A DNA stretch of 64,000 nucleotides from Pelorhabdus rhamnosifermentans (GTDB lineage: Bacteria > Bacillota > Negativicutes > UMGS1260). The notes below the pieces were generated by a model. The model was not told the origin of the DNA and ran no database searches. It saw only the letters and a list, made by a program, of their open reading frames with translations. The first letter of the stretch is position 1. Every line of letters begins with the position of its first letter. Location: positions 1 to 64,000 of the forward strand of contig NZ_JAHGVE010000007.1 of the NCBI RefSeq assembly GCF_018835585.1, read 5' to 3'. Of this stretch, positions 8,974-19,600 are shown in pieces. The translations under genes and the position numbers were made by a program.

Positions 8974-9085
8974 GAAATTGAACAAATGATAACAGATTGC
9001 ACAAATGTTCAAAACGGGTATGCTTGTAAGAACATTTGCATGCTAAGACTGTCGGGGAATAAGTAAAGCAACAAGGGGGGAAAGC

Positions 9086-9529
9086 ATGTTTAAACAATTA
9101 ATTGAACAACAGCGGGTTACTTTTGCAGAAAAATTTGAGCGCTGGGAGGATGCTGTTGCAGCTGCGGCACAGCCGCTTGTGCGAGATGGTGCGATTGATA
9201 CTTCTTATATTACGGCTATGATTGATTCGATTCATAAATTTGGACCTTATATTGTCATTGCGCCTAATTTAGCGATGCCACATGCTAAAGGGGGGAGCAT
9301 AGGGGTTCATGAAACAGCTATTTCATTTATGAAAGTCCATCAACCCGTACATTTCGGTGACAGTAGTGAGCAGGATGCTCAACTGCTCTTTGTTGTGGCT
9401 TCTGTAGATGATGAAGCGCATCTGGGGATGTTGCAAGCCTTAGTTGAGGCAATTTCTGTGGAGAATTTTCTTGAAAGGTTAGGAGATATACAAAGTTTAG
9501 AGGACTTGCAGCAATTGATTAGCGAGTAA
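9086..9529 (+). CDS. ulaC: PTS ascorbate-type EIIA component
   Basis: A 147-residue cytosolic EIIA of the mannitol/fructose fold. It accepts phosphate from HPr on a histidine and passes it to EIIB. The active site is visible as NLAMPHAKGG with His66. The ATG has a GGGGGG-type SD about 7 nt upstream. It is the first gene of an operon with UlaA- and UlaB-type subunits, which supports the ascorbate branch rather than fructose or mannitol. HPr and EI are not in the window. Confidence 0.87.
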   Translation: MFKQLIEQQRVTFAEKFERWEDAVAAAAQPLVRDGAIDTSYITAMIDSIHKFGPYIVIAPNLAMPHAKGGSIGVHETAISFMKVHQPVHFGDSSEQDAQLLFVVASVDDEAHLGMLQALVEAISVENFLERLGDIQSLEDLQQLISE

Positions 9530-9575
9530 AGAATAGCAATCCAACCGTGATAATTATGAGAGGGGGAATCATCTA

Positions 9576-11018
9576 GTGGATCAGATTTTGCTCACGATTA
9601 ATATGGTATCGCAAGGATTTGCCAACAATATCTTAGTTAAGCCGGAATTTTTTATTGGTATCTTAGTTTTTATTGGTTACATGTTATTAGGTAAGCCGAT
9701 TTATGAGGCTTTTGGCGGCTTTATTAAAGCGGCCGTTGGCATGATGATTTGGAACGTTGGTTCTGGTGGACTTGTTACGACCTTTCGGCCTATCTTGTCG
9801 GGATTGAATGATCGCTTTGCTCTTCATGCCGCTGTGATTGATCCTTATTTTGGATTAAATGCTGCATCGGAAGCTATTAAATCGATCGGGATGTCACTGT
9901 CTTGGACCATGATATCGTTAATGGTTGGTTTTGCCTGGAATATTTTGCTTGTGCTGTTTCGCAAACAGACCAAGATTCGTACCTTGTTTTTGACGGGACA
10001 TATTATGATTCAACAGGCTACAACCTGTACTTGGCTGGTTTTCTTCGCTATTCCGGCCTTGCGCAATATTCAGGGAGCTATGTGGATTGGTATTTTAGTC
10101 GGCACTTATTGGGCTGTGTTTTCGAATCTGACAGTGGAACCGACGCAGAAGCTTACGGATAATAGCGGTTTTGCTGTCGGGCATCAGCAGATGGGCTGGG
10201 TATGGCTCGCAAGCAAATTGGCACCGAAATTCGGTAGTCCGAAGCACACGGTAGAAAATGTTAAATTTCCTCGGTGGTTAACCATGTTCAATGACAATGT
10301 CATTGCTACAGGTACGCTTATGCTGGTATTCTTCGGGGTGATCATGAGTATTTTAGGCGAGCCCTATTTGCGCGGGATTGACAAGGCTGGTTTTCCACCA
10401 AACTTAGCTTTTGCCACTTATATTCTTTCCAAGTCGCTGCTGTTTGCCGTGTACCTGTTTATCTTGATTAGTGGAGTTCGGATGTTTGTGGCTGAACTGA
10501 CGGAGTCTTTTCGTGGTATTTCTGAGAAAATCCTGCCTGGCTCCTTGCCTGCAGTTGATTGTGCAGCAACTTATGGCTTTTCTTCACCGAATACAGTTCT
10601 GTTTGGTTTCGTGTTTGGTTGTCTCGGTCAGTTTCTAGCCATTGCGGGCTTGTTTATCTTTAAAATTCCCATTCTCATTATTACTGGTTTCGTACCTGTC
10701 TTCTTTGATAATGCTACAACGGCTGTTTTTGCTAATAAATTTGGCGGCATCCGGGCGGCAGGCATTCTGGCTTTTTGCACAGGCATGATTCAAGTCGCCG
10801 GTGGTGCTTTTGCAGCTTGGTACTTCGAGCTCTATACCTATGGTGGTTGGCATGGCAATATTGATTGGGACACAATCTGGCCGCTCATTGGTGTTATTAT
10901 GAAGAACTTTGCTATGCCGGGGATGATTCTGGTGATTGTAGCTATGCTGATGATTCCACAAATTCAGTATCGTAATAGCTCGGATAAGGAAAATTATTTT
11001 AAAATTGAGGCTGATTAA
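9576..11018 (+). CDS. ulaA: PTS L-ascorbate EIIC permease
   Basis: A 480-residue polytopic inner-membrane protein of the UlaA/SgaT family, which carries L-ascorbate across the membrane while EIIB phosphorylates it to L-ascorbate-6-phosphate. Hydrophobic segments run through the whole length, with family-like stretches such as GILVFIGYMLLGKPIYEAFG near the N-terminus and FFDNATTAVFANKFGG toward the C-terminus. The start is GTG 9576 behind AGGGGGAA. Length agrees with the family (about 460-480). Confidence 0.92.
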   Translation: MDQILLTINMVSQGFANNILVKPEFFIGILVFIGYMLLGKPIYEAFGGFIKAAVGMMIWNVGSGGLVTTFRPILSGLNDRFALHAAVIDPYFGLNAASEAIKSIGMSLSWTMISLMVGFAWNILLVLFRKQTKIRTLFLTGHIMIQQATTCTWLVFFAIPALRNIQGAMWIGILVGTYWAVFSNLTVEPTQKLTDNSGFAVGHQQMGWVWLASKLAPKFGSPKHTVENVKFPRWLTMFNDNVIATGTLMLVFFGVIMSILGEPYLRGIDKAGFPPNLAFATYILSKSLLFAVYLFILISGVRMFVAELTESFRGISEKILPGSLPAVDCAATYGFSSPNTVLFGFVFGCLGQFLAIAGLFIFKIPILIITGFVPVFFDNATTAVFANKFGGIRAAGILAFCTGMIQVAGGAFAAWYFELYTYGGWHGNIDWDTIWPLIGVIMKNFAMPGMILVIVAMLMIPQIQYRNSSDKENYFKIEAD

Positions 11019-11033
11019 ATAGGAGGGTTCGTT

Positions 11034-11336
11034 ATGCTTAAAGTCGTTGCGGCTTGCGGAAATGGGATGGGTTCGAGTCAAATTATTAAAATGAAGATTG
11101 ACAAGATTTTTAAGAAACTGAATATGCCAGTGGAGATTCATCATATGAGTGTGGGTGAGGCCAAAGCAGCCGCTTCTGGTTATGATGTTGTGTTTTGTTC
11201 CATAGCTTTTGTAGATATTTTTTCCGTTAAAAATAACCGGACAAAAGTAATTGGCTTAAAAAATTTGCTTTCTGAGACGGAAATTGAAACCAAGATTAGA
11301 GAAAATTTGACTGTATCTGATGAAGGGAGAGATTAG
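11034..11336 (+). CDS. ulaB: PTS L-ascorbate EIIB component
   Basis: A 100-residue EIIB of the lactose/ascorbate fold. The phosphorylated cysteine is Cys8 in AACGNGMGSS, the P-loop typical of UlaB/SgaB. It relays phosphate from EIIA to ascorbate at the EIIC. It follows ulaA by 15 bp with its own AGGAGG SD. Gene order here is C-A-B, unlike E. coli ulaABC. Confidence 0.9.
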   Translation: MLKVVAACGNGMGSSQIIKMKIDKIFKKLNMPVEIHHMSVGEAKAAASGYDVVFCSIAFVDIFSVKNNRTKVIGLKNLLSETEIETKIRENLTVSDEGRD

Positions 11337-11984
11337 ATGATGATTCCAAAGTTACAGATTGCACTGGATAATTTAACATTTACAGATGCCATTAACGCGC
11401 TCAAGGGTGTGGCTCAAGAGGTGGATATTATTGAAGTCGGTACTATTCTGCTTTGCGCCGAGGGAATACGTGCTGTTGAATATATTAAAAACATGTATCC
11501 TGATAAAATTGTTTTGGCTGACGCGAAAATTGCTGATGCTGGAAAAATTATTACACCCATGATGTTTGACGCTGGAGCTGACTGGACAACTATTATTTGC
11601 TGCGCCGATATTCCAACCGTTGCGAGTGCTTTGGAGATAGCGAAACAAAGAGGGCGCGATATTCAAATTGAATTGACTGGCCACTGGACAAAAGAATTGG
11701 CGCAAGAATGGCAGAAGATTGGTGTAAGGCAAGTTGTATATCATCGTTCGCGTGATTCACAGGCTGCAGGTGTAAACTGGGGACTCGCTGATCTTGAAAA
11801 AGTGGGCCAGTTATGCAAAATGGGCTTTCAAGTCACTGTTACTGGCGGTGTGAATGTCGAAGATATTCAATTTTTTAAAGAACTGCCGATTTATGTGTTT
11901 ATTGCTGGTCGTGCCATTCGTGATGCTTCTTCACCGGTCTCTGCTGCTCGTGCGTTCAAGAACGAATTCGAAAAATATTGGTGA
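11337..11984 (+). CDS. ulaD: 3-keto-L-gulonate-6-phosphate decarboxylase
   Basis: A 215-residue TIM-barrel enzyme of the OMP decarboxylase suprafamily. It converts 3-keto-L-gulonate 6-phosphate to L-xylulose 5-phosphate and CO2 in anaerobic ascorbate catabolism. Visible signatures are the N-terminal QIALDNL, the EVGT segment on strand 2, and [10 protein letters not shown] with the metal and catalytic Asp/Lys residues. It starts immediately after ulaB (ATG ATG tandem) behind GGGAGA and overlaps ulaE at the 3' end. Confidence 0.9.
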   Translation: MMIPKLQIALDNLTFTDAINALKGVAQEVDIIEVGTILLCAEGIRAVEYIKNMYPDKIVLADAKIADAGKIITPMMFDAGADWTTIICCADIPTVASALEIAKQRGRDIQIELTGHWTKELAQEWQKIGVRQVVYHRSRDSQAAGVNWGLADLEKVGQLCKMGFQVTVTGGVNVEDIQFFKELPIYVFIAGRAIRDASSPVSAARAFKNEFEKYW

Positions 11985-12841
11985 GGGCCGTGAAGAATTT
12001 ATTAGGACTGTATGAAAAGGCCCTTCCTCACGAGATGGGCTGGTTGGAAAAATTGCAGATGGCGCAAAAACTCGGTTTTGATTTTATGGAAATATCGATT
12101 GATGAAAGTGATGAACGACTGGCGCGATTGACCTGGACGACAGCAGAAAAACAGCAGTTGTGTGAAGCGATGCGTACCACTGGTATTCCCCTTCTTTCCA
12201 TGTGTTTTAGCGGTCATCGACGTTTTCCACTTGGAAGCCGTCAGATGGATATAAGGGCTAAGGCGCTCAGCATGATGTCGCAGGCCATTGATTTGGCTCG
12301 CGACCTTGGCATTCGTGTTATTCAGCTTGCAGGATATGATGTTTATTATGAGGCAGCAGGCGAGGATACGCGCGCTTATTTTCTCGAAGGGTTGAAACAA
12401 TCTGTGGCTATGGCGGCCCGGAGTCAAGTCATGTTAGCCATTGAAATTATGGATACCCCTTTCCTTAACTCAATCACGAAGTATCTCTATTATGACGAAC
12501 AAATTAAGTCGTCGTGGCTTACGGTATATCCGGATATCGGTAATTTAAGCGCGTGGGGCAATGATGTAGCGGCTGAACTGGAACTGGGCTTTTCGCGTAT
12601 TGTTGCTGTGCATATTAAAGAAACGCGGAATGTGACTGCCACATTTCAGGGGGCGTTTCGTGATGTTCCCTTTGGAGAAGGAAATGTAGACTTTGTGCAT
12701 ATTTTCAAAAAACTTAAAAAATTGGGTTATAGCGGACCTTTTGTGATGGAAATGTGGGGAGACACATTTCCAGATTCGATTCAAGAAATTACTCGTTCTA
12801 AAAAATTTATCATGAATAAGCTTTGCGAAGGCGGATTTTAA
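11978..12841 (+). CDS. ulaE: L-ribulose-5-phosphate 3-epimerase (L-xylulose-5-phosphate 3-epimerase)
   Basis: A 287-residue xylose-isomerase-like TIM barrel that turns L-xylulose 5-phosphate into L-ribulose 5-phosphate. It carries segments very close to E. coli UlaE as I know it: GLYEKALP at the N-terminus, [46 protein letters not shown] and PFGEG. The start is uncertain: TTG 11978, GTG 11981 or GTG 11990 all lie in frame and none has an ideal SD, so it is probably translationally coupled to ulaD. Confidence 0.9.
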   Translation: MVRAVKNLLGLYEKALPHEMGWLEKLQMAQKLGFDFMEISIDESDERLARLTWTTAEKQQLCEAMRTTGIPLLSMCFSGHRRFPLGSRQMDIRAKALSMMSQAIDLARDLGIRVIQLAGYDVYYEAAGEDTRAYFLEGLKQSVAMAARSQVMLAIEIMDTPFLNSITKYLYYDEQIKSSWLTVYPDIGNLSAWGNDVAAELELGFSRIVAVHIKETRNVTATFQGAFRDVPFGEGNVDFVHIFKKLKKLGYSGPFVMEMWGDTFPDSIQEITRSKKFIMNKLCEGGF

Positions 12842-12919
12842 ACATTATTTTCGCAAGCAGGGCAGTCAGGCCTATTATGGACAGACAGGAAAACAAAATG
12901 AAGAAAACAGGTGAGAAAT

Positions 12920-13984
12920 ATGGGAAAAATTGATGAGATTACAAAAGAGTCTTGGATTCTTAGCACTTTTCCTCAATGGGGAACATGGTTAAATGAAGAA
13001 ATTGAGGCAGAAGTCGTTGCACCCGGTACTTTTGCTATGTGGTGGTTGGGGTGTACAGGTATTTGGATGAAATCGGAAGGAGACGCCAATATTTGTATCG
13101 ATTTTTGGTGCGGAAGTGGTAAAAAAACCAAAAAAAAGGCATTGATCGATCCCCACCATCAGATGGCAAGAATGACGGGCTGCAAAAAATTGCAGCCAAA
13201 TCTTCGCGTAGCCCCGTTTGTTCTTGATCCATTTGCGATAAAAAAAGTTGATGCAATTGTGGCGACTCATGACCATAGTGATCATATTGATGTCAATGTG
13301 GCAGCAGCAGTTATGAAAAACTGTGATTCAACTGTACCTTTTATTGGACCAAAAGCGTGTGTGGATTTGTGGATGAGTTGGGGTGTACCAGTTGAGCGCT
13401 GCATGACTGTAAAACCGGGTGATAGAGTAAAGATTAAAGACACAGAGCTTATTGCGCTGGAGTCTTTTGATCGTACGGCTTTGATTACAGCTCCGCAAGA
13501 AGTGATTCTGTCGGGGTCGCTGCCGGGGAATATGGATGACAGAGCCGTTAACTATATTATCAAAACACCAGGGGGTTCTATTTATCATAGTGGTGATTCT
13601 CATTACTCGAATTATTATGCGAAACATGGCAATGATTTTGAAATTGATGTGGCATTGGGGTCTTACGGCGAGAATCCGCGCGGGATAACGGATAAGATGA
13701 CAGCTTCGGATATTCTCCGTATGGCAGAAGCTTTGAAGACGAAAGTGATTATTCCGTTTCATCATGATATTTGGTCAAATTTTCAAGCTGATCCTGCTGA
13801 AATTAACGTTCTTTTTGAAATGAAGAGAAATCGTTTGCAATATCAGTTTCAGCCTTTTATTTGGCAAGTGGGTGGCAAATTCATTTATCCAGCTGATAAA
13901 AATAATCGTGAATATCATTATCCACGTGGTTTCGACGATTGTTTTGAAGGGGAGCCGGATCTTCCTTATCCGTCGTTTCTTTAA
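12920..13984 (+). CDS. ulaG: L-ascorbate-6-phosphate lactonase
   Basis: A 354-residue metallo-beta-lactamase-fold enzyme that opens the lactone ring of L-ascorbate 6-phosphate, the first cytosolic step after PTS uptake. The metal motif HDHSDHID is present, as are blocks typical of Ula[41 protein letters not shown] and [18 protein letters not shown] 12920 is chosen for its AGGTGAG SD and agreement with the E. coli start; an in-frame GTG lies at 12911. In E. coli ulaG is a separate unit, while here it closes the main operon. The L-ribulose-5-P 4-epimerase step (ulaF) is missing. Confidence 0.93.
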   Translation: MGKIDEITKESWILSTFPQWGTWLNEEIEAEVVAPGTFAMWWLGCTGIWMKSEGDANICIDFWCGSGKKTKKKALIDPHHQMARMTGCKKLQPNLRVAPFVLDPFAIKKVDAIVATHDHSDHIDVNVAAAVMKNCDSTVPFIGPKACVDLWMSWGVPVERCMTVKPGDRVKIKDTELIALESFDRTALITAPQEVILSGSLPGNMDDRAVNYIIKTPGGSIYHSGDSHYSNYYAKHGNDFEIDVALGSYGENPRGITDKMTASDILRMAEALKTKVIIPFHHDIWSNFQADPAEINVLFEMKRNRLQYQFQPFIWQVGGKFIYPADKNNREYHYPRGFDDCFEGEPDLPYPSFL

Positions 13985-14039
13985 TGATCAGTCATTTATT
14001 TACTCAACAGGTATGACAGGTATTATTTGAATCGCATCG

Positions 14040-14088
14040 TAGAGGCTTTACAGTTGTTTTAGACTGTAAGGCCTCTATGATTTTGTAA
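14040..14088 (+). terminator. Terminator of the ascorbate operon
   Basis: A 15-bp stem, tagaggctttacagt (14040-14054 region) with actgtaaggcctcta (14063-14077), one G-U pair, and an 8-base loop. It is followed by tgattttg, a modest U-tract. It separates the ascorbate operon from the queuosine block. Confidence 0.7.
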
Positions 14089-14130
14089 GATGTATCTACG
14101 CTATTATGCGGTCGTTTTCTTGGCATTCGT

Positions 14131-14160
14131 TTGCTGCTCGATGGTAAAGTGTGCTAAAAT
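14131..14160 (+). promoter_or_regulatory. Promoter of the queH operon
   Basis: TTGCTG (14131-14136) and TAAAAT (14155-14160) have an 18-bp spacer, and TG one base before the -10 makes it an extended -10 element. It lies about 45 bases upstream of the queH start. Confidence 0.55.
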
Positions 14161-14204
14161 AGCGTTATTGGGTATTATCCTATTACAGTAAGAGGTGGAC
14201 TTAA

Positions 14205-14771
14205 TTGAAAGTTCTATTACATATTTGTTGTGGACCTTGTTCCATTTATCCCATTAAATTTTTACGGGAACTTGACGACCATATTGGTAAGCCGGCGGAT
14301 GTTGTAGGCTATTTTTATAATCCCAATATTCATCCTTACAAGGAATTTAAGCGGCGCTTAACAACGGCCCGGGAGTATACGAAGCAAATTAAACTAGAAT
14401 TTATTGTGGATGATGATTATGCTTTGCGCGAATTCCTCACAGGGGCGATGAATACGGAGCCCAGTCGGTGTCACTTTTGCTATGAAATGCGGTTGAGGAA
14501 AGCAGCGCAGAAGGCCAAAGAGCTTGGGTTTGACGCTTTTACAACGTCACTCCTTGTCAGTCCGTTTCAAAAGCATGAGTTAATTCATGAAATTGGTGAA
14601 AGAATTGCCAAGGAAGTCGGTATTGCTTTTTATTACATTGATTTTCGGCCTGGCTGGGATGAAGGCGTTGAGATTAGTAAGGAACTCGAACTATACCGTC
14701 AGCCTTACTGCGGCTGTATTTTTAGTGAGCAGGAACGTTATCAAAAGGTGCGGAAGGTGAAGAAAGCATGA
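14205..14771 (+). CDS. queH: Epoxyqueuosine reductase QueH
   Basis: A 188-residue DUF208/QueH protein that reduces epoxyqueuosine to queuosine at tRNA position 34, replacing the cobalamin enzyme QueG. Metal-binding cysteine motifs are visible: ICCGPC at residues 7-12, SRCHFCYEMR in the middle and YCGCIFS near the C-terminus. The start is TTG 14205, 6 nt after AAGAGGTGG. It shares a transcript direction with queA and tgt about 1.6 kb downstream, so substrate formation and final reduction are encoded together. Its stop overlaps the next start (ATGA). Confidence 0.9.
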   Translation: MKVLLHICCGPCSIYPIKFLRELDDHIGKPADVVGYFYNPNIHPYKEFKRRLTTAREYTKQIKLEFIVDDDYALREFLTGAMNTEPSRCHFCYEMRLRKAAQKAKELGFDAFTTSLLVSPFQKHELIHEIGERIAKEVGIAFYYIDFRPGWDEGVEISKELELYRQPYCGCIFSEQERYQKVRKVKKA

Positions 14772-14998
14772 TTTCCGGCGATTTGGAATCCATCGGAAAA
14801 AGTCTGATGATTTTTGCGGTAGTGCTTTTCGTGATTGGCGCAGTGCTTGTGTTTGGCAGCAAGCTGCTGCCGCTCGGGCGTTTACCAGGGGATATTTTTG
14901 TGCAAAAAGCCCAGGGAAGTTTCTTTTTCCCAATTACAACCTGTATTGTGATTAGTATTGTCTTGACAGTGTTACTCAACTTATTTAATAGACGGTAA
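14768..14998 (+). CDS. DUF2905 small membrane protein
   Basis: A 76-residue protein with two hydrophobic helices (about 15-32 and 55-72) and the conserved intervening motif LGRLPGDI typical of DUF2905. Function is unknown. In related genomes it usually sits between ruvAB/queH and spoIID/queA genes, as seen here on the downstream side. It overlaps queH by 4 bp and ends where the next gene's SD begins, so it belongs to the same operon. Confidence 0.85.
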   Translation: MISGDLESIGKSLMIFAVVLFVIGAVLVFGSKLLPLGRLPGDIFVQKAQGSFFFPITTCIVISIVLTVLLNLFNRR

Positions 14999-15009
14999 TG
15001 GAGGTTTTT

Positions 15010-16383
15010 ATGAATCGGTTTTATTCAAGTTTGCTGCGCATTAGTCTTATTGGCGTTCTGTTTTGTGGTATTCCCATGACTCTAGCGGCTCAGCCTGCTT
15101 TAGCTGATCGAGCGAATGTGGCAGCAGCGAGTCCGCTGATTCGCGTCGGTATTTGGTCCAATCAACCGAATCTTATTGTTGGTGCGGACGCTGATTTTCA
15201 TGTTGTTGATGAAAACACGCATGAAATTATTGGAAATTATGGTGTCAAAGAAAAAGTTACTATTACGAGTCGATCCGGTAACATCTGGATCAATGGCGTG
15301 AAAACAGGAACTCAAAAAATTAATGTCATTTCTGCTGAAAATGGAAAAAAAGCGTTAATTGAAGTGAACAGGCAACATTACCGGGGAAATATTGAGATTC
15401 ATCGGACAGTCGGTAAATCGGGACTCACAGTAGTAAATACGCTGCCTGTGGACGAATATCTCTATAGTGTTGTTGCCAAGGAAATGTCACCGGATTGGAA
15501 TAAGGAAGCCCTTAAAGCACAAGCTGTGGCGGCGCGGACTTATGCGATGGCCAATCAAAATAAATATCATGGCGATGGCTATGGTATTGGTGCCACCCCA
15601 GACTGCCAGATCTATGTGGGAGCGGATAGTGAAGCCGCCCAGACTAATGCGGCTGTTGATGAAACAAGCGGTCTTGTTGTGACTTATCAAGATAAACTGA
15701 TTGATGCAGCTTTTCATTCCAGCGGCGGTGGTTATACGGAAAATAGTGAAAATGTTTGGGGAGGCGTTCTCCCTTATTTACGCGGTGTCGTTGATTACGA
15801 CCAGAAAATGCCGAATTATCGTTGGGAAAAGCAATTGACGCCCAGTCAAGTGGATGTTGCTTTGGCGAAGGGCGGGATTGCCATTGGTCCTATTCAGGCT
15901 TTTGAACTTTCCCATTTTACGGGCCAACCGGAAAATGAGCCTGACAGAGGCATTTCTGGTCGTGTAAAGACGCTGCGTCTTATTGGTTCTGCGGGTTCTG
16001 TTGAAATAACAGGAAGTAAACTCCGCTCACTTCTTGGGCTTCATAGTACCTTGTTTGATATTCAGATTATGTTGCCGAGCAAGCCCGAATTGGAATTTGA
16101 TATTACCGATGGCTATGGTCGGACAGGCAGCAAGAAAGTTCCTAGTAAATTGCCACTCTTTCCCGTAAGAAAAACGCCTGGCGATGGGGATAATATTGAA
16201 CGTCTGACAGGAGATTCTACTGAACTGATTGTCATGAGTGGTTATGGTTACGGTCATGGGCTGGGACTATCGCAGTGGGGAGCCAAAGTGATGGCAGATA
16301 AAGCACCCGCCGGGGATTCAAGTTATTTTAGACAAATTCTTAAGCATTACTATCGAGGTGTGGAAGTAACCAAGTTTTATTAA
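15010..16383 (+). CDS. SpoIID/LytB domain protein (predicted secreted peptidoglycan-acting protein)
   Basis: A 457-residue exported protein with an N-terminal signal peptide (hydrophobic about 8-27, then an Ala-rich cleavage region). The SpoIID domain is recognised by [30 protein letters not shown], and the C-terminal [14 protein letters not shown]. SpoIID proteins are lytic transglycosylases that cut peptidoglycan during engulfment; whether this copy is the sporulation enzyme or a vegetative LytB-like paralog is not decided by sequence. The spoIID catalytic Glu is plausibly the E in AKEMSP. ATG 15010 follows GGAGG by 5 nt; an ATG at 14998 is rejected. Confidence 0.85.
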   Translation: MNRFYSSLLRISLIGVLFCGIPMTLAAQPALADRANVAAASPLIRVGIWSNQPNLIVGADADFHVVDENTHEIIGNYGVKEKVTITSRSGNIWINGVKTGTQKINVISAENGKKALIEVNRQHYRGNIEIHRTVGKSGLTVVNTLPVDEYLYSVVAKEMSPDWNKEALKAQAVAARTYAMANQNKYHGDGYGIGATPDCQIYVGADSEAAQTNAAVDETSGLVVTYQDKLIDAAFHSSGGGYTENSENVWGGVLPYLRGVVDYDQKMPNYRWEKQLTPSQVDVALAKGGIAIGPIQAFELSHFTGQPENEPDRGISGRVKTLRLIGSAGSVEITGSKLRSLLGLHSTLFDIQIMLPSKPELEFDITDGYGRTGSKKVPSKLPLFPVRKTPGDGDNIERLTGDSTELIVMSGYGYGHGLGLSQWGAKVMADKAPAGDSSYFRQILKHYYRGVEVTKFY

Positions 16384-16397
16384 AAAGGAGTCTTATT

Positions 16398-17417
16398 GTG
16401 CAGTTGACTGATTTTGATTATCATTTACCGCCTGAGCGGATTGCTCAGCATCCGATTGAGCCGCGTGATCAGTCACGACTCATGGTTCTTAATCGTAAGA
16501 CAGAGACGATTGAGCATCGTACGTTTTGTGATATTATCGATTATTTTGAACCGGGTGATACGCTGGTTTTTAATGACACGAAAGTGATACCTGCTCGTTT
16601 GATGGGCTGGAAGGAAACGACAGGTGCTCATATTGAAGTGCTTTTATTAAAGCGTTTGACTGGTGATGAATGGGAGGTTCTTGTCAAGCCAGGCAAAAAA
16701 GCGAAACCCGGAACAGTCATTAAGTTTGGTGATGAACTTGCTTGCGAGGTGCTTAGAGGCACGGATTTTGGCGGCAGAATCGTGCGATTTTCCTATGAAG
16801 GCATTTTTGAAGAAATTTTGGACAGGCTAGGAGAAATGCCACTTCCTCCTTATATTACAGAAAAACTGGCTGATAAGAATCGTTATCAAACGGTTTATGC
16901 CCGTGAAGAAGGTTCTGCAGCCGCACCAACGGCCGGGCTTCATTTTACAACAAAACTACTTGACACTCTGAGAGAAAAGGGCGTTCAATGTGTATTTATT
17001 ACTCTTCATGTGGGGCTGGGCACTTTCAGGCCTGTTAATGTGGAAGAGATTACGGATCATCATATGCATAGTGAATATTATTCCATTTCATCTGAGGCAG
17101 CTGAGGTTATCAATTTGGCGAAGCAAGAAGGACGTCGGGTGATTGCTGTGGGAACAACGGCTGTGCGGACTTTAGAGACAGCAGCCAAGAATGGGAGAAT
17201 TTCCAGTGGCTCTGGTTGGACAGATATCTTTATTTATCCTGGCTATGAATATCAAATCATTAATGCTTTGATTACGAATTTTCATCTGCCCAAGTCGACG
17301 CTGCTCATGCTTGTGAGTGCTCTGGCCAGTCGGGAATTTATTTTACGGGCCTATGAACTAGCGGTTGCTAAAGAGTATCGATTTTTCAGCTTTGGTGACG
17401 CCATGTTGATTTTATAA
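16398..17417 (+). CDS. queA: tRNA preQ1(34) S-adenosylmethionine ribosyltransferase-isomerase
   Basis: A 339-residue enzyme that transfers the ribosyl part of AdoMet to preQ1 in tRNA and forms epoxyqueuosine. Family landmarks include [15 protein letters not shown] at the N-terminus, [37 protein letters not shown] and [17 protein letters not shown]. Length matches the family (about 340). The start is GTG 16398 behind AAAAAGGAG. It is followed by tgt after 18 bp, the standard pair. Confidence 0.96.
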   Translation: MQLTDFDYHLPPERIAQHPIEPRDQSRLMVLNRKTETIEHRTFCDIIDYFEPGDTLVFNDTKVIPARLMGWKETTGAHIEVLLLKRLTGDEWEVLVKPGKKAKPGTVIKFGDELACEVLRGTDFGGRIVRFSYEGIFEEILDRLGEMPLPPYITEKLADKNRYQTVYAREEGSAAAPTAGLHFTTKLLDTLREKGVQCVFITLHVGLGTFRPVNVEEITDHHMHSEYYSISSEAAEVINLAKQEGRRVIAVGTTAVRTLETAAKNGRISSGSGWTDIFIYPGYEYQIINALITNFHLPKSTLLMLVSALASREFILRAYELAVAKEYRFFSFGDAMLIL

Positions 17418-17423
17418 TGATGA

Positions 17424-18545
<1,122 letters not shown>

Positions 18546-18607
18546 ATAGAGGAAAAGTCTGTTGCTTGTGGAATTTGTAAATAAAGTAATTAGAGGAGAT
18601 GAATGGA

Positions 18608-18892
18608 TTGTCAGAAGAAATTCAACAAATGGTTTTGCAATTTTGGCCAATCGTGCTCATGATTGTTATTTTTTACTTCTTGCTCTATCGCCCACAAAAA
18701 AATGAACAAAAGAAACGCGCTAACATGCTGGAGTCCTTGAAAAAAGGCGATCGTATTGTAACGAATGGCGGCCTTTTTGGTACCATTACGGGCTTTACAG
18801 ATAAGAAAATAACTATCAAAGTGGCTGAAAAGGTAGAAGTGGATATTGCTCGTAATGCTGTAGGTTATATGCAAGGTGAAGATGCAAAATAA
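18608..18892 (+). CDS. yajC: Preprotein translocase subunit YajC
   Basis: A small membrane protein that associates with SecDF and the SecYEG channel. One N-terminal transmembrane helix (PIVLMIVIFYFLLYRP) is followed by a cytosolic domain with the family pattern KKGDRIVTNGGLFGTITG. TTG 18608 is preferred because GAGGAG at 18593-18598 is 9 nt away; ATG 18599 lies directly against the SD and is less likely. secD and secF are 2.5 kb downstream, separated by three unrelated genes and the folate gene. Confidence 0.92.
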   Translation: MSEEIQQMVLQFWPIVLMIVIFYFLLYRPQKNEQKKRANMLESLKKGDRIVTNGGLFGTITGFTDKKITIKVAEKVEVDIARNAVGYMQGEDAK

Positions 18893-19490
18893 GGACCTAT
18901 CTACAGGGAAACGGAGTCTAAGAAAAAGCTTACTTGCTCGTCGTCGGCAAATTTTGCCTGATGACTGGCAAAGACTCAGTGAATCTGTCGTTAAGTCATT
19001 GATAAACTGGCCAAACTTTCTTCAGGCTCAAACGATTATGGCCTATATGGCGATGAAAGATGAAGTTCTCTTGCAGTCTTTGATTGAAACTGCCTGGAAA
19101 CTCGGTAAAAGGGTTGTTGTACCGAAAATGACGGGAGAGTTTGGTCAGATGAATGCTGTGGCTATTGATTCGTGTAGCTCTTGGACTGTTGCTGCTTTTG
19201 GCATTCAAGAACCTCTTGATGCGCCTGTAGTCAATCCTCATGCGATTGACCTGGTCCTTTTGTCTGGTGTGGCTTTTGACAGGCAAGGAAATCGGCTTGG
19301 CATGGGTGGGGGTTATTATGACCGCTTTCTGTCTGATACGCCCCAAGCACTTGTTGTGGGTGTTACAGTAAGCAAACAGCTTGTTGCGCACATTCCAATG
19401 GATACTTATGATCGTCCTGTTGATGTTGTCATAACTGAAAAGGGCTTTATTTATTGTAATAAGCGTAAACAGGATCTTGGGCATCCATGA
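18882..19490 (+). CDS. 5-formyltetrahydrofolate cyclo-ligase
   Basis: A cytosolic ATP-dependent enzyme of about 202 residues that converts 5-formyl-THF to 5,10-methenyl-THF. It has the N-terminal KRSLRKSLLARR pattern and the ATP/Mg loop GMGGGYYDRFL near the C-terminus. Start ATG 18882 follows AAGGTGA and overlaps the end of yajC; a GTG at 18876 is in frame. In some bacteria this gene (ygfA) is linked to 6S RNA, but here the 6S RNA lies 19 kb away beside aspS. Confidence 0.9.
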   Translation: MQNKDLSTGKRSLRKSLLARRRQILPDDWQRLSESVVKSLINWPNFLQAQTIMAYMAMKDEVLLQSLIETAWKLGKRVVVPKMTGEFGQMNAVAIDSCSSWTVAAFGIQEPLDAPVVNPHAIDLVLLSGVAFDRQGNRLGMGGGYYDRFLSDTPQALVVGVTVSKQLVAHIPMDTYDRPVDVVITEKGFIYCNKRKQDLGHP

Positions 19491-19600
19491 AAAGCAATAT
19501 TTTTGTGAAACAGGCAAAATATAGTACTAGACTATGTTTTGCTTTGTTTTATTTGGCTGGACACGTTTATGAGCGAAACAGATTGAAAGGAGGGGTTGGT

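Larger units (their letters stand above)
8679..9043. promoter_or_regulatory. Cluster of SorC-operator-like sites (TTGNACAAATGTTCAA)
   Basis: The best copy, TTGCACAAATGTTCAA, is at 8997-9012. Related copies are TTGAACAAATG at 8978-8988, an inverted copy (GCACATTTGTGCAAAT) at 8907-8922, an inverted half-site AGAACATTTGCA near 9029-9040, a TTTGTTCAA half-site at 8679-8687, and two degraded copies at 8744-8756 and 8764-8779. The repetition across a divergent promoter region is what a multimeric SorC-family regulator would need. Assignment to this regulator is inference. Confidence 0.65.

Noticed and set aside
10635-11144. 169-residue minus-strand ORF
   Set aside because: Antisense shadow of ulaA and ulaB with no SD or recognisable composition.
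14040-14204. preQ1 riboswitch before queH
   Set aside because: The stem here is a symmetric terminator followed by a promoter; I see no preQ1 aptamer pseudoknot sequence such as an A-rich tail pairing with the loop.
18996-19517. 173-residue minus-strand ORF
   Set aside because: Antisense shadow of 5-formyl-THF cyclo-ligase.
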